Source: Bacteroidaceae bacterium (lineage in GTDB: Bacteria > Bacteroidota > Bacteroidia > Bacteroidales > Bacteroidaceae). From it: 64,000 nt of DNA. The stretch spans positions 103,035 to 167,034 of the forward strand of contig JAEESE010000005.1 of the NCBI GenBank assembly GCA_016286165.1, written 5' to 3'. The notes under the pieces were generated by a model. The model was not told the origin of the DNA, made no database searches, and worked only from the letters and a program-made list of their open reading frames with translations. Of this stretch, positions 43,496 to 51,405 are shown piece after piece (the stretch's first letter is position 1; each line of letters starts with the position of its first letter). A program made the translations under genes and the position numbers.

Positions 43496-44056
43496 ATGCG
43501 TCTCTTTCGCCGTCCTTGGGTATGGTTAGCACGTGTGAGAAAGCGCCGAGGCTACGGCGTGCACTCACCCTTCGCCTACAACTTCATTCGTGGAGTTGTC
43601 AACGAGCCGTGGCCATACTATGCCTACGAACACCTGTCGCATTTGCATCCCTGGCTGCAGCGCCACATCCTCACCTACCCTATGCACTGCCGTAGGATGC
43701 TGTTTCGAGTGGCCAATGCCATGCAGCCGGCATCCTTCCGCCTCATAGGCCAGCTGCCGCTCGAGCGGCGTTACATAACTGCCGCAGTTCCCAAAGCGGT
43801 AGAAGTGAACGACGGCGATGCCGCTTTGGTGATGGTGAATGCCGACAACATCGCTCAGGCTCCCAGACTGGCTTCGGCTATGCCACCCGAAGGAGCCATG
43901 ATTATCGAGGGGATCCACCGCAACCGCGGCAACCGCAACTTGTGGCGGGCCTTGCAGGCCGATAGCCATACCGGCATCACCTTCGACCTCTACGACTACG
44001 GCATCCTCCTCTTCGACCACTCTCGAACCAAACAACACTATATCGTCAATTTCTAA
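43496..44056 (+). CDS. Methyltransferase-like protein, short (GVHSPF family)
   Basis: This 186-aa protein begins with MRLFRRPWVWLARVRKRRGYGVHSPFAYNFIRGVV. The segment KRRGYGVHSPFAYNFI is typical of a Bacteroidetes group annotated as class I SAM-dependent methyltransferases. The middle region (AAVPKAVEVNDGDAALVM) and the end (GITFDLYDYGILLFD) resemble the later half of that fold. The glycine-rich SAM loop expected between them is not evident, and the protein is shorter than the usual 240-260 aa, so it may be an internally shortened, possibly inactive member. The start at 43496 is set by the -7 element just before it. Confidence 0.6.
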   Translation: MRLFRRPWVWLARVRKRRGYGVHSPFAYNFIRGVVNEPWPYYAYEHLSHLHPWLQRHILTYPMHCRRMLFRVANAMQPASFRLIGQLPLERRYITAAVPKAVEVNDGDAALVMVNADNIAQAPRLASAMPPEGAMIIEGIHRNRGNRNLWRALQADSHTGITFDLYDYGILLFDHSRTKQHYIVNF

Positions 44057-44179
44057 CCCTCAACTTAACTCTTCATTCTTCATTCTCCATTCTTCATTCT
44101 TAATTCCCCATTCTTCATTCTTAACTCTTAACTCTTCATTCTTAATTCTTAACTCTTAACTCTTAACTCTTAATTCTCC
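44057..44179. repeat. Low-complexity TTAACTC/TTCATTC repeats
   Basis: This 120-bp stretch is made almost only of the 7-9-bp words AACTCTT, CATTCTT, AATTCTT and CTCTTAA in varying order. It fills the whole gap between two plus-strand genes and ends at the ATG of the adenosyltransferase. Matching words in reverse complement recur at 51140-51240. Confidence 0.85.
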
Positions 44180-44779
44180 ATGCCTCTCTACACCCGAACC
44201 GGCGACACCGGAATGACAAGCCTCGTAGGCGGACAGCGCGTGCCCAAGACGCACGTGCGACTCGAAGCCTACGGCACCATCGACGAACTGAACTCTTTCA
44301 TAGGTCTGTTACTCTCCGACCTCCCCAACGATGTGGCGTCAATGCCTGCCACATCTCAAGATACATCGCTTTCGATAGCCGAACTGCTCTCGGGCGTGCA
44401 GAGCCTCCTCTTCTCCATAGGCTCCGTACTTGCCACCGATACCAGTGAACGCGACATCCGTCCGGGACGTTACATAGAAGACGACGACGTAGCACAACTG
44501 GAACATGCCATTGATGCCGCCGAGGAGGGGCTGCCGGGCTGGCGCGGCTTCATTCTGCCGGGCGGTACTCGTGCCGCAGCTATAGCCCATGTCTGCCGCA
44601 CCGTATGTCGCCGTGCCGAACGTGCCATCTACCGTGTTGCCGAGGAAGCCGATGTCGATGAGACATTGCTTCGTTATGTGAACCGTTTAAGCGACTATTT
44701 CTTCGCTTTAGCCAAGAAAACAAATCACTCAGAGGGCCAAGAAGAATATTTTTGGCGTCCACGTGAAAAAAAATCGTAA
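44180..44779 (+). CDS. Cob(I)alamin adenosyltransferase, PduO type
   Basis: This enzyme adenosylates cob(I)alamin with ATP to give adenosylcobalamin. The ATP loop YTRTGDTGMTSLVGGQRVPK (residues 4-23) is fully family-like. The helical core has AYGTIDELNSFIGLL, FILPGGTRAAAIAHVCRTVCR, RRAERAIYRV and LRYVNRLSDYFFALA. Length of 199 aa is normal. A stretch of 20 residues after SMPATS is not conserved. No other B12 gene is in the window; hemD supplies the tetrapyrrole precursor in a distant operon. Confidence 0.94.
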   Translation: MPLYTRTGDTGMTSLVGGQRVPKTHVRLEAYGTIDELNSFIGLLLSDLPNDVASMPATSQDTSLSIAELLSGVQSLLFSIGSVLATDTSERDIRPGRYIEDDDVAQLEHAIDAAEEGLPGWRGFILPGGTRAAAIAHVCRTVCRRAERAIYRVAEEADVDETLLRYVNRLSDYFFALAKKTNHSEGQEEYFWRPREKKS

Positions 44780-44928
44780 GAAAAGAATGCTAATTCATAA
44801 TATTATCTTATCTTCGCGCCCGATTTCAGAAAAAGGCGTTAAACCAACAGCATAAAACGCCCTCTAAGAAAGGTCAATAACTCATTTATCTATAAACTCT
44901 AAACTTTAAACTCTAAACTAAACACAAT

Positions 44929-45150
44929 ATGTACTGGACACTTGAATTAGCATCAAAGCTCGAAGACGCTCCTTGGCCCGCAACCAAGGAGGAACTTATC
45001 GATTACGCCGTCCGTAGCGGCGCGCCACTTGAGGTGATCGAGAACCTGCAGGAGATAGAGGACGAGGGCGACATCTACGAAACCATCGAGGATGTCTGGC
45101 CCGACTACCCCACCAAGGAAGACTTCCTCTTCAACGAGGACGAGTATTAA
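44929..45150 (+). CDS. DUF2795 family protein
   Basis: This 73-aa acidic protein (MYWTLELASKLEDAPWPATK, then EELIDYAVRSGAPLEVIENL) matches the DUF2795 family, a small helical domain widely conserved in Bacteroidetes without known function. It ends in an acidic tail (DFLFNEDEY). It follows a short AT-rich leader of AAACTCTAAACT-like words and is closed by a strong terminator at 45190. Confidence 0.85.
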   Translation: MYWTLELASKLEDAPWPATKEELIDYAVRSGAPLEVIENLQEIEDEGDIYETIEDVWPDYPTKEDFLFNEDEY

Positions 45151-45189
45151 GCAGGTTACTTGAGATTTACTCAGGGGCCAAAATCACTT

Positions 45190-45221
45190 AAAAGGCTGTG
45201 TCACAATGACACAGCCTTTTT
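45190..45221 (+). terminator. Terminator hairpin of the AGGCTGTG family (copy 2)
   Basis: The stem AAAAGGCTGTGTCA / TGACACAGCCTTTT (45190-45203 and 45207-45220) with a 3-nt loop is followed by TTCTT. It lies 40 bp after the DUF2795 stop. Confidence 0.88.
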
Positions 45222-45441
45222 CTTGTGCATAAGGCAGGGGCACTCCTTAACACTTAGCACGTGTACACATGCGCTCGCGTACATCTTTTGTAAAGGTTTG
45301 TTATGATGAAATCAATAAAGTGTGGTGAAAAACGGAATATTTTTCTGTTTGTTTTGATGTATTGCAGAATTTTACTTTCTTTACACCGCGTTAACTTACT
45401 GCTAATCAACTCGGAATAAATAGAATAAAAACTACACGTAT
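45222..45441 (+). other. Leader region upstream of the BspA-like gene
   Basis: About 220 bp without a convincing ORF. There is no exact TAnnTTTG; the nearest is TACTTTCT at 45376. It contains the AT-rich stretch AACGGAATATTTTTCTG and nothing else recognisable. Confidence 0.4.
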
Positions 45442-48400
45442 ATGAAACAGAGAATACTAACCTTGCTACTGGCTCTGCTGTCGATGGGCACAGTCAAGAT
45501 GTGGGCTGCCGAAGCTTATGTTGCCGTCAACACCGGAAGCCGCACTATTACGTTCTACTACGACAACCTACGCAGCACGCGCGGTTCACTCACCTTTTCG
45601 ATGAATACGGGCAACCACACACCGGATTGGACTAAGGGTTGGGCTAATGACTTCGACGAAACCTTAATCCAAACGGCGATATTTGATGCCTCGTTTGCCG
45701 GCTACAGCCCCACCACAACCCACGAATGGTTCTCCGAGCTGTCAGGTCTGAGAACCATCACTGGCTGGGACAACCTCAACACCGGCAGCGTCACCAATAT
45801 GAGTGGCATGTTTTCCAACTGCGGGGTGTGGACCCTTGACTTGAGCACTTTCAACACTGCCAATGTCACCGATATGAGCGAGATGTTTTCAGGGTGCTCA
45901 GGTTTGTTTCAACTAACGTTTGGTAGCGGATGGAACACCGGCAACGTCACCGATATGTCAGGTATGTTTGCCGGTTCGGGATTCAAAACCCTCGACCTGA
46001 GCGGTTGGAACACCGCCAAGGTCACCAATATGGGGGAGATGTTCTTATGTTGCAGCGAGCTCACCTCCATCAACCTCGGCAACTGGAGCAACGACGAGGT
46101 CACCGATATGAGCCTAATGTTTGATTTTTGTGAAAGCCTGACCAATATCAACCTAAGAAACTTCGGCACGACAAGCGTCACAGATATGAGCTGCATGTTC
46201 GAAGGCTGCTCGGCTCTCACCAGCCTCAACCTGAGTAGTTTCAACACCGACAATGTCACAGACATGAGCGGGATGTTCCAAGTATGCTCTGCTCTCCACT
46301 GGCTCGACCTGAGTAGCTTCAACACCGCCAATGTCACAAACATGATGTATATGTTCTACGGATGCTCTGCTCTCGATAGGCTCAATCTGAGTAGCTTCAA
46401 CACCTCCAGCCTAACCAAGATGACTGCGATGTTCTGCGATTGCACGAATTTGTCAACGCTCATGTTCGGTAGCGGATGGAACACCGCCAACGTGACAAAC
46501 ATGACTGATTTGTTCAACAGCTGTCTATCTCTGACCGAACTTGACCTCGGCAATTGGAACACCGCCAACGTGACAAACATGACGGGGATGTTCTCTAACT
46601 GCTCCAGGCTCAGTAGCATCAGCCTGGCTACATTCAACACTGCCAGTGTCACCAAAATGACCAATATGTTCAACTCGTGCTCTTCTCTCACCAGCCTCGA
46701 CCTGAGTGGTTGGAACACCGCAAGTGTCACTGAGATGAGCTCCATGTTCAAAGACTGCCGCAATCTAGCCACCATCATCGTAGGTCCCGATTGGAACACG
46801 GATGCCGTGACCAATTCAACTTACATGTTCTCCAACTGCAGCAGCCTCGTCGGCGGCAGCGGCACTCCTTACAACAGCTCACACACCGACAAGGCCTATG
46901 CCCACACCGACGGCGGCAGCAGCAATCCAGGCTACCTCACAGCAGGAGCCGGTCCCGAGCCTTACGCCTGCTACACAGCAGACGACAAAGCCCTCACATT
47001 CTATTACGACGGCCTTCGCAGCCAACGCGATAACACATACGACGTGCTCAATACCGGCTCAGACAAGCCAGGATGGTACGACAGTTACCAAACCCTCATC
47101 ACAAATGTGTTTTTCACTCCGGCATTTGCCAACGCCCGCCCAACAAGCACCTACCGCTGGTTCGACGGATGCATAAACCTCGCCAACATCTGGGGGTTGG
47201 ACTATCTCAACACTGCCGAAGTCACCGACATGGGGTTGATGTTTACAGGTTGCTGTGCTCTAACCAGACTCGACCTGAGCCACTTCAACACTTCCAAAGT
47301 GACGAATATGTCTTCCTTATTCTTCGGCTGCAGCAGTCTCACATCCCTTGACCTTAGCCATTTCGACACCTCAAACGTCACCCTCATGGGATTCATGTTC
47401 TGCAATTGTGAAAGCCTAACCACCCTCAACCTGAGCGGCCTCAACACGTCACAGGTTATTAATATGGAAGCCATGTTTAGCGGCTGCACAAGCTTAACCA
47501 CCCTCGACCTGAGTCATTTCAACACCGCCAATGTCGCCACCATGTCTGCATTGTTCGATGGTTGTACAGCTCTTACCACTATAGACTTGAGCAACTTCAC
47601 CTTCGATAATGTCAGCAACATGCAATACATGTTCAGCGACTGCACAAGCCTCACCGACATCGACCTGAGCAACTTCAACACATCCAATGTAACCACCTTG
47701 CGTTCTATGTTCGGAGGATGTACCGGCCTCATCGATCTCGACTTGAGCAGTTTCAACACCGCCAATGTCACCGACATGATGTATATGTTCACAGATTGTA
47801 GCCGATTGGAGAGCATATACGTAGGCTCAGGCTGGAAGACCGATGCCGTAACAGTATCAGACATCATGTTCTCTGGCTGCACAGCACTCGTGGGCGGTGC
47901 CGGCACTACTTACGATGAATCACACAACGATGTAGCCTATGCCCACATCGACGGCGGCAGCAGCAACCCCGGCTACCTCTCCGATTATTCACAGCGCACG
48001 GCTTATGCCTGCTACACAGCAGACGACAACACCCTCACATTCTACTTCGACACCAAGCGTAGCCGACGCACGAATACATACAACGTGCTCAACACTGGAG
48101 GCAGCTCCGGCTCTACCAGCCCCGGTTGGGATTCCTTCAATGCTGAAGTCTTACACGTTGTGTTCACCCCTGCATTTGCAGATGTCCGCCCCATTTCGAC
48201 GTATCATTGGTTCTACCAGATGAACAACCTGACAGACATAACAGGCATCGAATACCTCAACACCGAAAACGTGACGTCCATGGCAGCCATGTTTTGGGGC
48301 TGCCGCAACCTGACCTCCCTCGATGTCAGCCATTTCAAAACAAACAACGTGACGAGTATGTATGGTTTGTTCTGCACTTGCACCTCGCTGACTGCACTCG

Positions 48401-48921
48401 ATGTGAGCCACTTCAACACCAACAAAGTGAAAAACATGCAAAAAATGTTTCAGAATTGCAGAGGTCTGGAAACTCTTGACCTGAGCAACTTCAACACTGC
48501 CTTGGTAACGAATACGGATGATATGTTCATGAACTGCAATCAACTTACCACCATATTCGCTAGCAACAAATGGAGCATGGCTGCCGTGACACGTTCAGCC
48601 GGTATGTTCACTGGCTGCACCTCACTCGTGGGCGGTGCCGGCACGGCGTTCAACACCTCCAACCCCACCGACATGACCTATGCCCGCATAGACGGCGGCA
48701 GCAGCAACCCCGGCTACCTCACCTTTAAGGCCAGTGTCACCCTGGGCGACGTCAACGACGACGACAGCATCACGATTGCCGACGTCACAGCCCTCGTCAA
48801 CATCATCCTCGGCAAGGACACCGCAGGGCAGTACAACCAAGCGGCAGCCGATGTCAACGGCGACAGCAGCATCACCATCGCCGACGTCACGGCATTGGTG
48901 AATATCATACTGGGAAAGTAA
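45442..48921 (+). CDS. BspA-like surface protein with DUF285 repeats and a C-terminal dockerin
   Basis: This secreted 1159-aa protein has a signal peptide ending VKMWAAE. It is built of three blocks, each starting with a stretch like ACYTADDKALTFYYDGLRS (near residues 26, 508 and 854) and closing with a stretch like AYAHIDGGSSNPGYL. Within each block run ~25-residue leucine-rich DUF285 repeats of the form LDLSSFNTANVTDMSGMF plus a C-S-L motif, about a dozen in the first, about eight in the second and three to four in the third. The last 58 residues are a double dockerin (DVNDDDSITIADV and DVNGDSSITIADV, ending LVNIILGK). BspA-like proteins bind host matrix or other bacteria; here this is inferred. 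The short ORFs in the other frames and strand are shadows of the repeats. Confidence 0.9.
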   Translation: MKQRILTLLLALLSMGTVKMWAAEAYVAVNTGSRTITFYYDNLRSTRGSLTFSMNTGNHTPDWTKGWANDFDETLIQTAIFDASFAGYSPTTTHEWFSELSGLRTITGWDNLNTGSVTNMSGMFSNCGVWTLDLSTFNTANVTDMSEMFSGCSGLFQLTFGSGWNTGNVTDMSGMFAGSGFKTLDLSGWNTAKVTNMGEMFLCCSELTSINLGNWSNDEVTDMSLMFDFCESLTNINLRNFGTTSVTDMSCMFEGCSALTSLNLSSFNTDNVTDMSGMFQVCSALHWLDLSSFNTANVTNMMYMFYGCSALDRLNLSSFNTSSLTKMTAMFCDCTNLSTLMFGSGWNTANVTNMTDLFNSCLSLTELDLGNWNTANVTNMTGMFSNCSRLSSISLATFNTASVTKMTNMFNSCSSLTSLDLSGWNTASVTEMSSMFKDCRNLATIIVGPDWNTDAVTNSTYMFSNCSSLVGGSGTPYNSSHTDKAYAHTDGGSSNPGYLTAGAGPEPYACYTADDKALTFYYDGLRSQRDNTYDVLNTGSDKPGWYDSYQTLITNVFFTPAFANARPTSTYRWFDGCINLANIWGLDYLNTAEVTDMGLMFTGCCALTRLDLSHFNTSKVTNMSSLFFGCSSLTSLDLSHFDTSNVTLMGFMFCNCESLTTLNLSGLNTSQVINMEAMFSGCTSLTTLDLSHFNTANVATMSALFDGCTALTTIDLSNFTFDNVSNMQYMFSDCTSLTDIDLSNFNTSNVTTLRSMFGGCTGLIDLDLSSFNTANVTDMMYMFTDCSRLESIYVGSGWKTDAVTVSDIMFSGCTALVGGAGTTYDESHNDVAYAHIDGGSSNPGYLSDYSQRTAYACYTADDNTLTFYFDTKRSRRTNTYNVLNTGGSSGSTSPGWDSFNAEVLHVVFTPAFADVRPISTYHWFYQMNNLTDITGIEYLNTENVTSMAAMFWGCRNLTSLDVSHFKTNNVTSMYGLFCTCTSLTALDVSHFNTNKVKNMQKMFQNCRGLETLDLSNFNTALVTNTDDMFMNCNQLTTIFASNKWSMAAVTRSAGMFTGCTSLVGGAGTAFNTSNPTDMTYARIDGGSSNPGYLTFKASVTLGDVNDDDSITIADVTALVNIILGKDTAGQYNQAAADVNGDSSITIADVTALVNIILGK

Positions 48922-48962
48922 TGCCCTTAGCCTTTCCATGACCGAACGAAGATGTCAAATAA

Positions 48963-48994
48963 GAAGAGGCTGTGTCGCGTGACACAGCCTCTTC
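48963..48994. terminator. Terminator hairpin of the AGGCTGTG family (copy 3)
   Basis: The stem GAAGAGGCTGTGTC / GACACAGCCTCTTC (48963-48976 and 48981-48994) sits between the BspA-like gene and the 3' end of the tRNA. In the minus direction it is followed by TTATTTGA, so it may serve both transcripts. Confidence 0.75.
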
Positions 48995-49007
48995 GCTTCT
49001 TCGCAAG

Positions 49008-49089
49008 TACCCAGAGCCGGGGTCGAACCGGCACGGGTTGCCCCACTGGTGTTTGAGACCAGCGCGTCTACCGATTCCGCCATCTGGGC
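49008..49089 (-). tRNA. tRNA-Leu(CAA)
   Basis: The minus strand folds as a cloverleaf with acceptor arms GCCCAGA and TCTGGGT, D-arm GCGGAATCGGTAGACGC and an anticodon arm CTGGT-CTCAAAC-ACCAG with anticodon CAA. A long variable arm (GGGGCAACCC) and T-loop GGTTCGACCC complete it; the long variable arm fits leucine. CCA is not encoded. Length is about 82 nt. Confidence 0.9.
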
Positions 49090-49115
49090 ATAGCGCTTGC
49101 GCTGATTTGCGGGTG

Positions 49116-49123
49116 CAAAGGTA
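49116..49123 (-). promoter_or_regulatory. -7 element of the tRNA-Leu promoter
   Basis: The minus strand reads TACCTTTG, exact, 27 bp upstream of the tRNA 5' end. No clear -33 element. Confidence 0.5.
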
Positions 49124-49330
49124 ATAAAAGATTAGAGATTAGAGCCTAAAGAATAGATTTTTTTTTCATTTCCACTCATTTTTTTCTTCAGAACAACGAA
49201 TTTTACCAATTAAGCGAATTCTTCGGACGCAAAGTTCAGCCCGGAAAGTCCTTAGGTAGGGTTGTTTAATCTCTCGCTGAAAGCGCAGAAATTATTATTG
49301 ACAGCTTCTTCGATTTCTTAGATTAAAAAA

Positions 49331-49689
49331 GGCAATGATATAGGAGTTGACCTATTGAAAGGGGAATAAGCCCCAGAGGGGCATTGGAATTTAGGCAGGT
49401 GGCGAAGAGGGCCTTTAGAGGATTGCCCTTTGGTCATCCGTGCCCGATGAGGGGAGCCAGAACTCCTCTGGCGACGGAGGAGAAGTGAGCGAAGCGAACG
49501 GAACCCCTGTATCATGTCAGGAGGTATATAGAGTGCCGTAGGTACGCAGGAACAAGATCAATAATTCCGTCGTACCTACGGCACTCTATAATACTATGCT
49601 CTAAAAACAGGGGTTCCGCTTCGCTCCACACCCTGCCTAAGCTCTGACCACCCCTACGGGGTTTGCAGGTCATCTGCTATATCATTGCC
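49331..49689. mobile_element. MITE-like inverted-repeat element, no transposase
   Basis: The ends are inverted: GGCAATGATATAG (49331-49343) and CTATATCATTGCC (49677-49689), a perfect 13 bp. Inside, more pairs are symmetric: TTAGGCAGG near 49392 with CCTGCCTAA near 49632, GTGAGCGAAGCG with CGCTTCGCTCCAC, GGAACCCCTGT (49500-49510) with ACAGGGGTTCC (49607-49617). The innermost is a perfect 20-bp pair, 49527-49546 with 49571-49590. The left arm carries about 90 extra bases, so the element is imperfect. No ORF in it is convincing. The ~600-bp gap around it, 49130-49750, has no gene. Confidence 0.7.
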
Positions 49690-49710
49690 TAAAAAATGTC
49701 GCAAACAAAA

Positions 49711-49737
49711 AGAGGCTGTGTCGGTGACACAGCCTCT
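49711..49737 (-). terminator. Terminator hairpin of the AGGCTGTG family (copy 4)
   Basis: The stem AGAGGCTGTGTC / GACACAGCCTCT (49711-49722 and 49726-49737) with a 3-nt loop is followed by TTTTTGTTTG in the minus direction. It terminates the flotillin gene, 20 bp after its stop. Confidence 0.85.
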
Positions 49738-49756
49738 GTCATAATATAGAGTTTCC

Positions 49757-51139
49757 TTATTTGCCGTCCTCGGCCACCTCGTCGGCTTCGGCGTCGCGCT
49801 CAGCCTTCTTCTTGGCTAGGTACTCAGGCAAGTTGAGACCGGCTTGTTCGAAGAGGTCGTTGAGGGGAGGGATGCTCTTCATCAGACCGCTGACGAAACC
49901 TGCTGTGGAGCTCTTGCCGTCGGCGCCGCCATTGCCGCTGTCCCAAACGGTAACCTTGTCGATATTGATACCCTTGATGGCCTCGACCTGTGTCTTCACG
50001 AGTTCGGGCAGTTTCTCCAACAAGAGGAGTGAATAAGCAGCTGTGGCATCGCCGCCGGCAGCCTGTACCATCTTGTCGTAACCTTGAGCCTGACGTGTCA
50101 GGATCTCATACAGACCCTTAGCCTCAGCCTCCATCTTAGCGAACACGGCGTCGGCCTCACCTCGTGCTATGGCGCGCTTCTGCTCAGCCTCAGCCTCGGC
50201 GGCAATGATCAGGCGCTGCTTCTCAATCTGCTGTTGCACGATGACGTTAGCTGTTTCGGTGGCACGTTCGCGCTCAGCACGTGCTGTCTCGGCGAGCTGC
50301 TCAGCAGCGTAAGCCTCCTCGAGGGCCTTAGCCTGCTGCACCTTCTCGGCAGCGTTGGCGATACGGGCGGCCTCAGCTTCCTTCTCACGACGGAAGGCTT
50401 CCGAGTTGGCAATCTCAACCTTCGCCTCATTCTCACCCTTCACGGCCTGGGCATTAGCCTCAGCAGTACGTACACGTGTTTCTCTTACGGCTTCTGCCTT
50501 ACCGATTTCACCAATCTTATCCTGCTCGGCCACACGCACCTTAGCCTCATTGATGGCCTTGGCAGCAGCCTCACGACCGAGAGCCTCGATATATCCGCTC
50601 TCGTCCTTGATATCGGTTACGTTCACGTTGATCAGGCGCAGACCTATCTTCTTCAGTTCCACTTCCACGTTGGTGGAGATGGCTTCGAGGAATTTGTCGC
50701 GGTCGCTGTTCAGTTCCTCAATGCTCATGGTGGCAATCACCAGACGCAACTGACCGAAGAGGATATCCCGTGCCAGCTCCTGGATCTGCTGAGGTGTCTG
50801 ACCCAGCAGACGCTCGGCAGCGGCTTGCATATAATCAGGTTCGGTGCTGATACCTACGGTGAAGCGGCAGGGCACGTCCACACGGATGTTCTGGCGCGAC
50901 AGGGCATTGGTGAGGTTGGCATCGATGGAGATAGGCGTGAGGCTCATGTAGGCATAGTCCTGCACGATAGGCCATACGAAGGCACCGCCACCGTGCACAC
51001 ACTTAGCCGACCCTTTCACTCCTGAGGAGCCATAGATAACGAGAATCTTGTCCGACGGACAACGGCGCCAGCGGTTGATGAGCGCCACTACGAGGAAGAA
51101 GGCCACTACGGCCAAAGCTACGATAAAATAGAGTTCCAT
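49757..51139 (-). CDS. Flotillin/SPFH-domain membrane protein
   Basis: This 460-aa protein has one N-terminal membrane segment (residues 3-21), an SPFH/band-7 domain (about 25-200, with GGGAFVWPIVQDYAYMSLTP and RFTVGISTEPD) and a long coiled coil rich in Ala-Glu-Lys (about 190-365). This is the flotillin layout (FloT/YqiK type), which organises membrane microdomains. The end (NLPEYLAKKKAERDAEADE) is acidic/basic and helical. It lies beside a tiny ORF and an NfeD-like gene, the usual flotillin-NfeD pairing. Upstream is a 100-bp repeat of TTAACTC-type words. Confidence 0.92.
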   Translation of the reverse strand: MELYFIVALAVVAFFLVVALINRWRRCPSDKILVIYGSSGVKGSAKCVHGGGAFVWPIVQDYAYMSLTPISIDANLTNALSRQNIRVDVPCRFTVGISTEPDYMQAAAERLLGQTPQQIQELARDILFGQLRLVIATMSIEELNSDRDKFLEAISTNVEVELKKIGLRLINVNVTDIKDESGYIEALGREAAAKAINEAKVRVAEQDKIGEIGKAEAVRETRVRTAEANAQAVKGENEAKVEIANSEAFRREKEAEAARIANAAEKVQQAKALEEAYAAEQLAETARAERERATETANVIVQQQIEKQRLIIAAEAEAEQKRAIARGEADAVFAKMEAEAKGLYEILTRQAQGYDKMVQAAGGDATAAYSLLLLEKLPELVKTQVEAIKGINIDKVTVWDSGNGGADGKSSTAGFVSGLMKSIPPLNDLFEQAGLNLPEYLAKKKAERDAEADEVAEDGK

Positions 51140-51240
51140 AATTATTTAGTTAAGAGTTATGAGTTAAGAATTAAGAGTTAAGAATTAAGAGTTAAGAGTT
51201 AATAGTTAAGGTCAACGTTAAGGTTAAGGTTAAGGTTTAT
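51140..51240. repeat. Low-complexity GAGTTAAGAATTAA/GGTTAAGG repeats before flotillin
   Basis: About 60 bp of the words AAGAGTT, AAGAATT and GAGTTAA are followed by 40 bp of AAGGTTAAGG and AACGTTAAGG. The stretch runs from the flotillin ATG back to the stop of the 27-codon ORF. It is the reverse complement of the word family at 44057-44179. Confidence 0.85.
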
Positions 51241-51324
51241 TCATTTGTAATGCCGGCGATTGCGAATGTGCTGCCACCAAGCGGCAATTACTACTACAAC
51301 AGCAAGGATAGAAAATATAAGCAT
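51241..51324 (-). CDS. Possible 27-aa single-pass membrane protein
   Basis: ATG at 51322-51324 and TGA at 51241-51243 on the minus strand give MLIFSILAVVVVIAAWW, then QHIRNRRHYK: a hydrophobic stretch of about 15 residues followed by a basic tail, as in small inner-membrane proteins. It lies between the flotillin and NfeD genes on the same strand and is the only clean reading frame in the gap, which otherwise holds low-complexity repeats. Its base composition is unlike the flanking repeats. Very short ORFs of this kind arise by chance, so it remains unproven. Confidence 0.5.
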   Translation of the reverse strand: MLIFSILAVVVVIAAWWQHIRNRRHYK

Positions 51325-51329
51325 ATTTT

Positions 51330-51405
51330 GAGAATAAGAGATTAAGAGAATAAGAAATTAAGAGATTGAGAAAATAAGAAAATAAGGTCAAGGTCAACGT
51401 TAAGG
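51330..51405. repeat. Low-complexity AAGAGATTAAG/AATAAGAAA repeats between NfeD and the small ORF
   Basis: Words AATAAGA, GATTAAG and AAATAAG are repeated with a final GGTCAACGTTAAGGTTA, the same vocabulary as 51140-51240. The block lies directly after the NfeD-like stop. Confidence 0.75.

Noticed and set aside
49318..49515. A 65-codon ORF in the MITE-like region
   Set aside because: Basic, low-complexity translation from an inverted-repeat element; no start signal or family.
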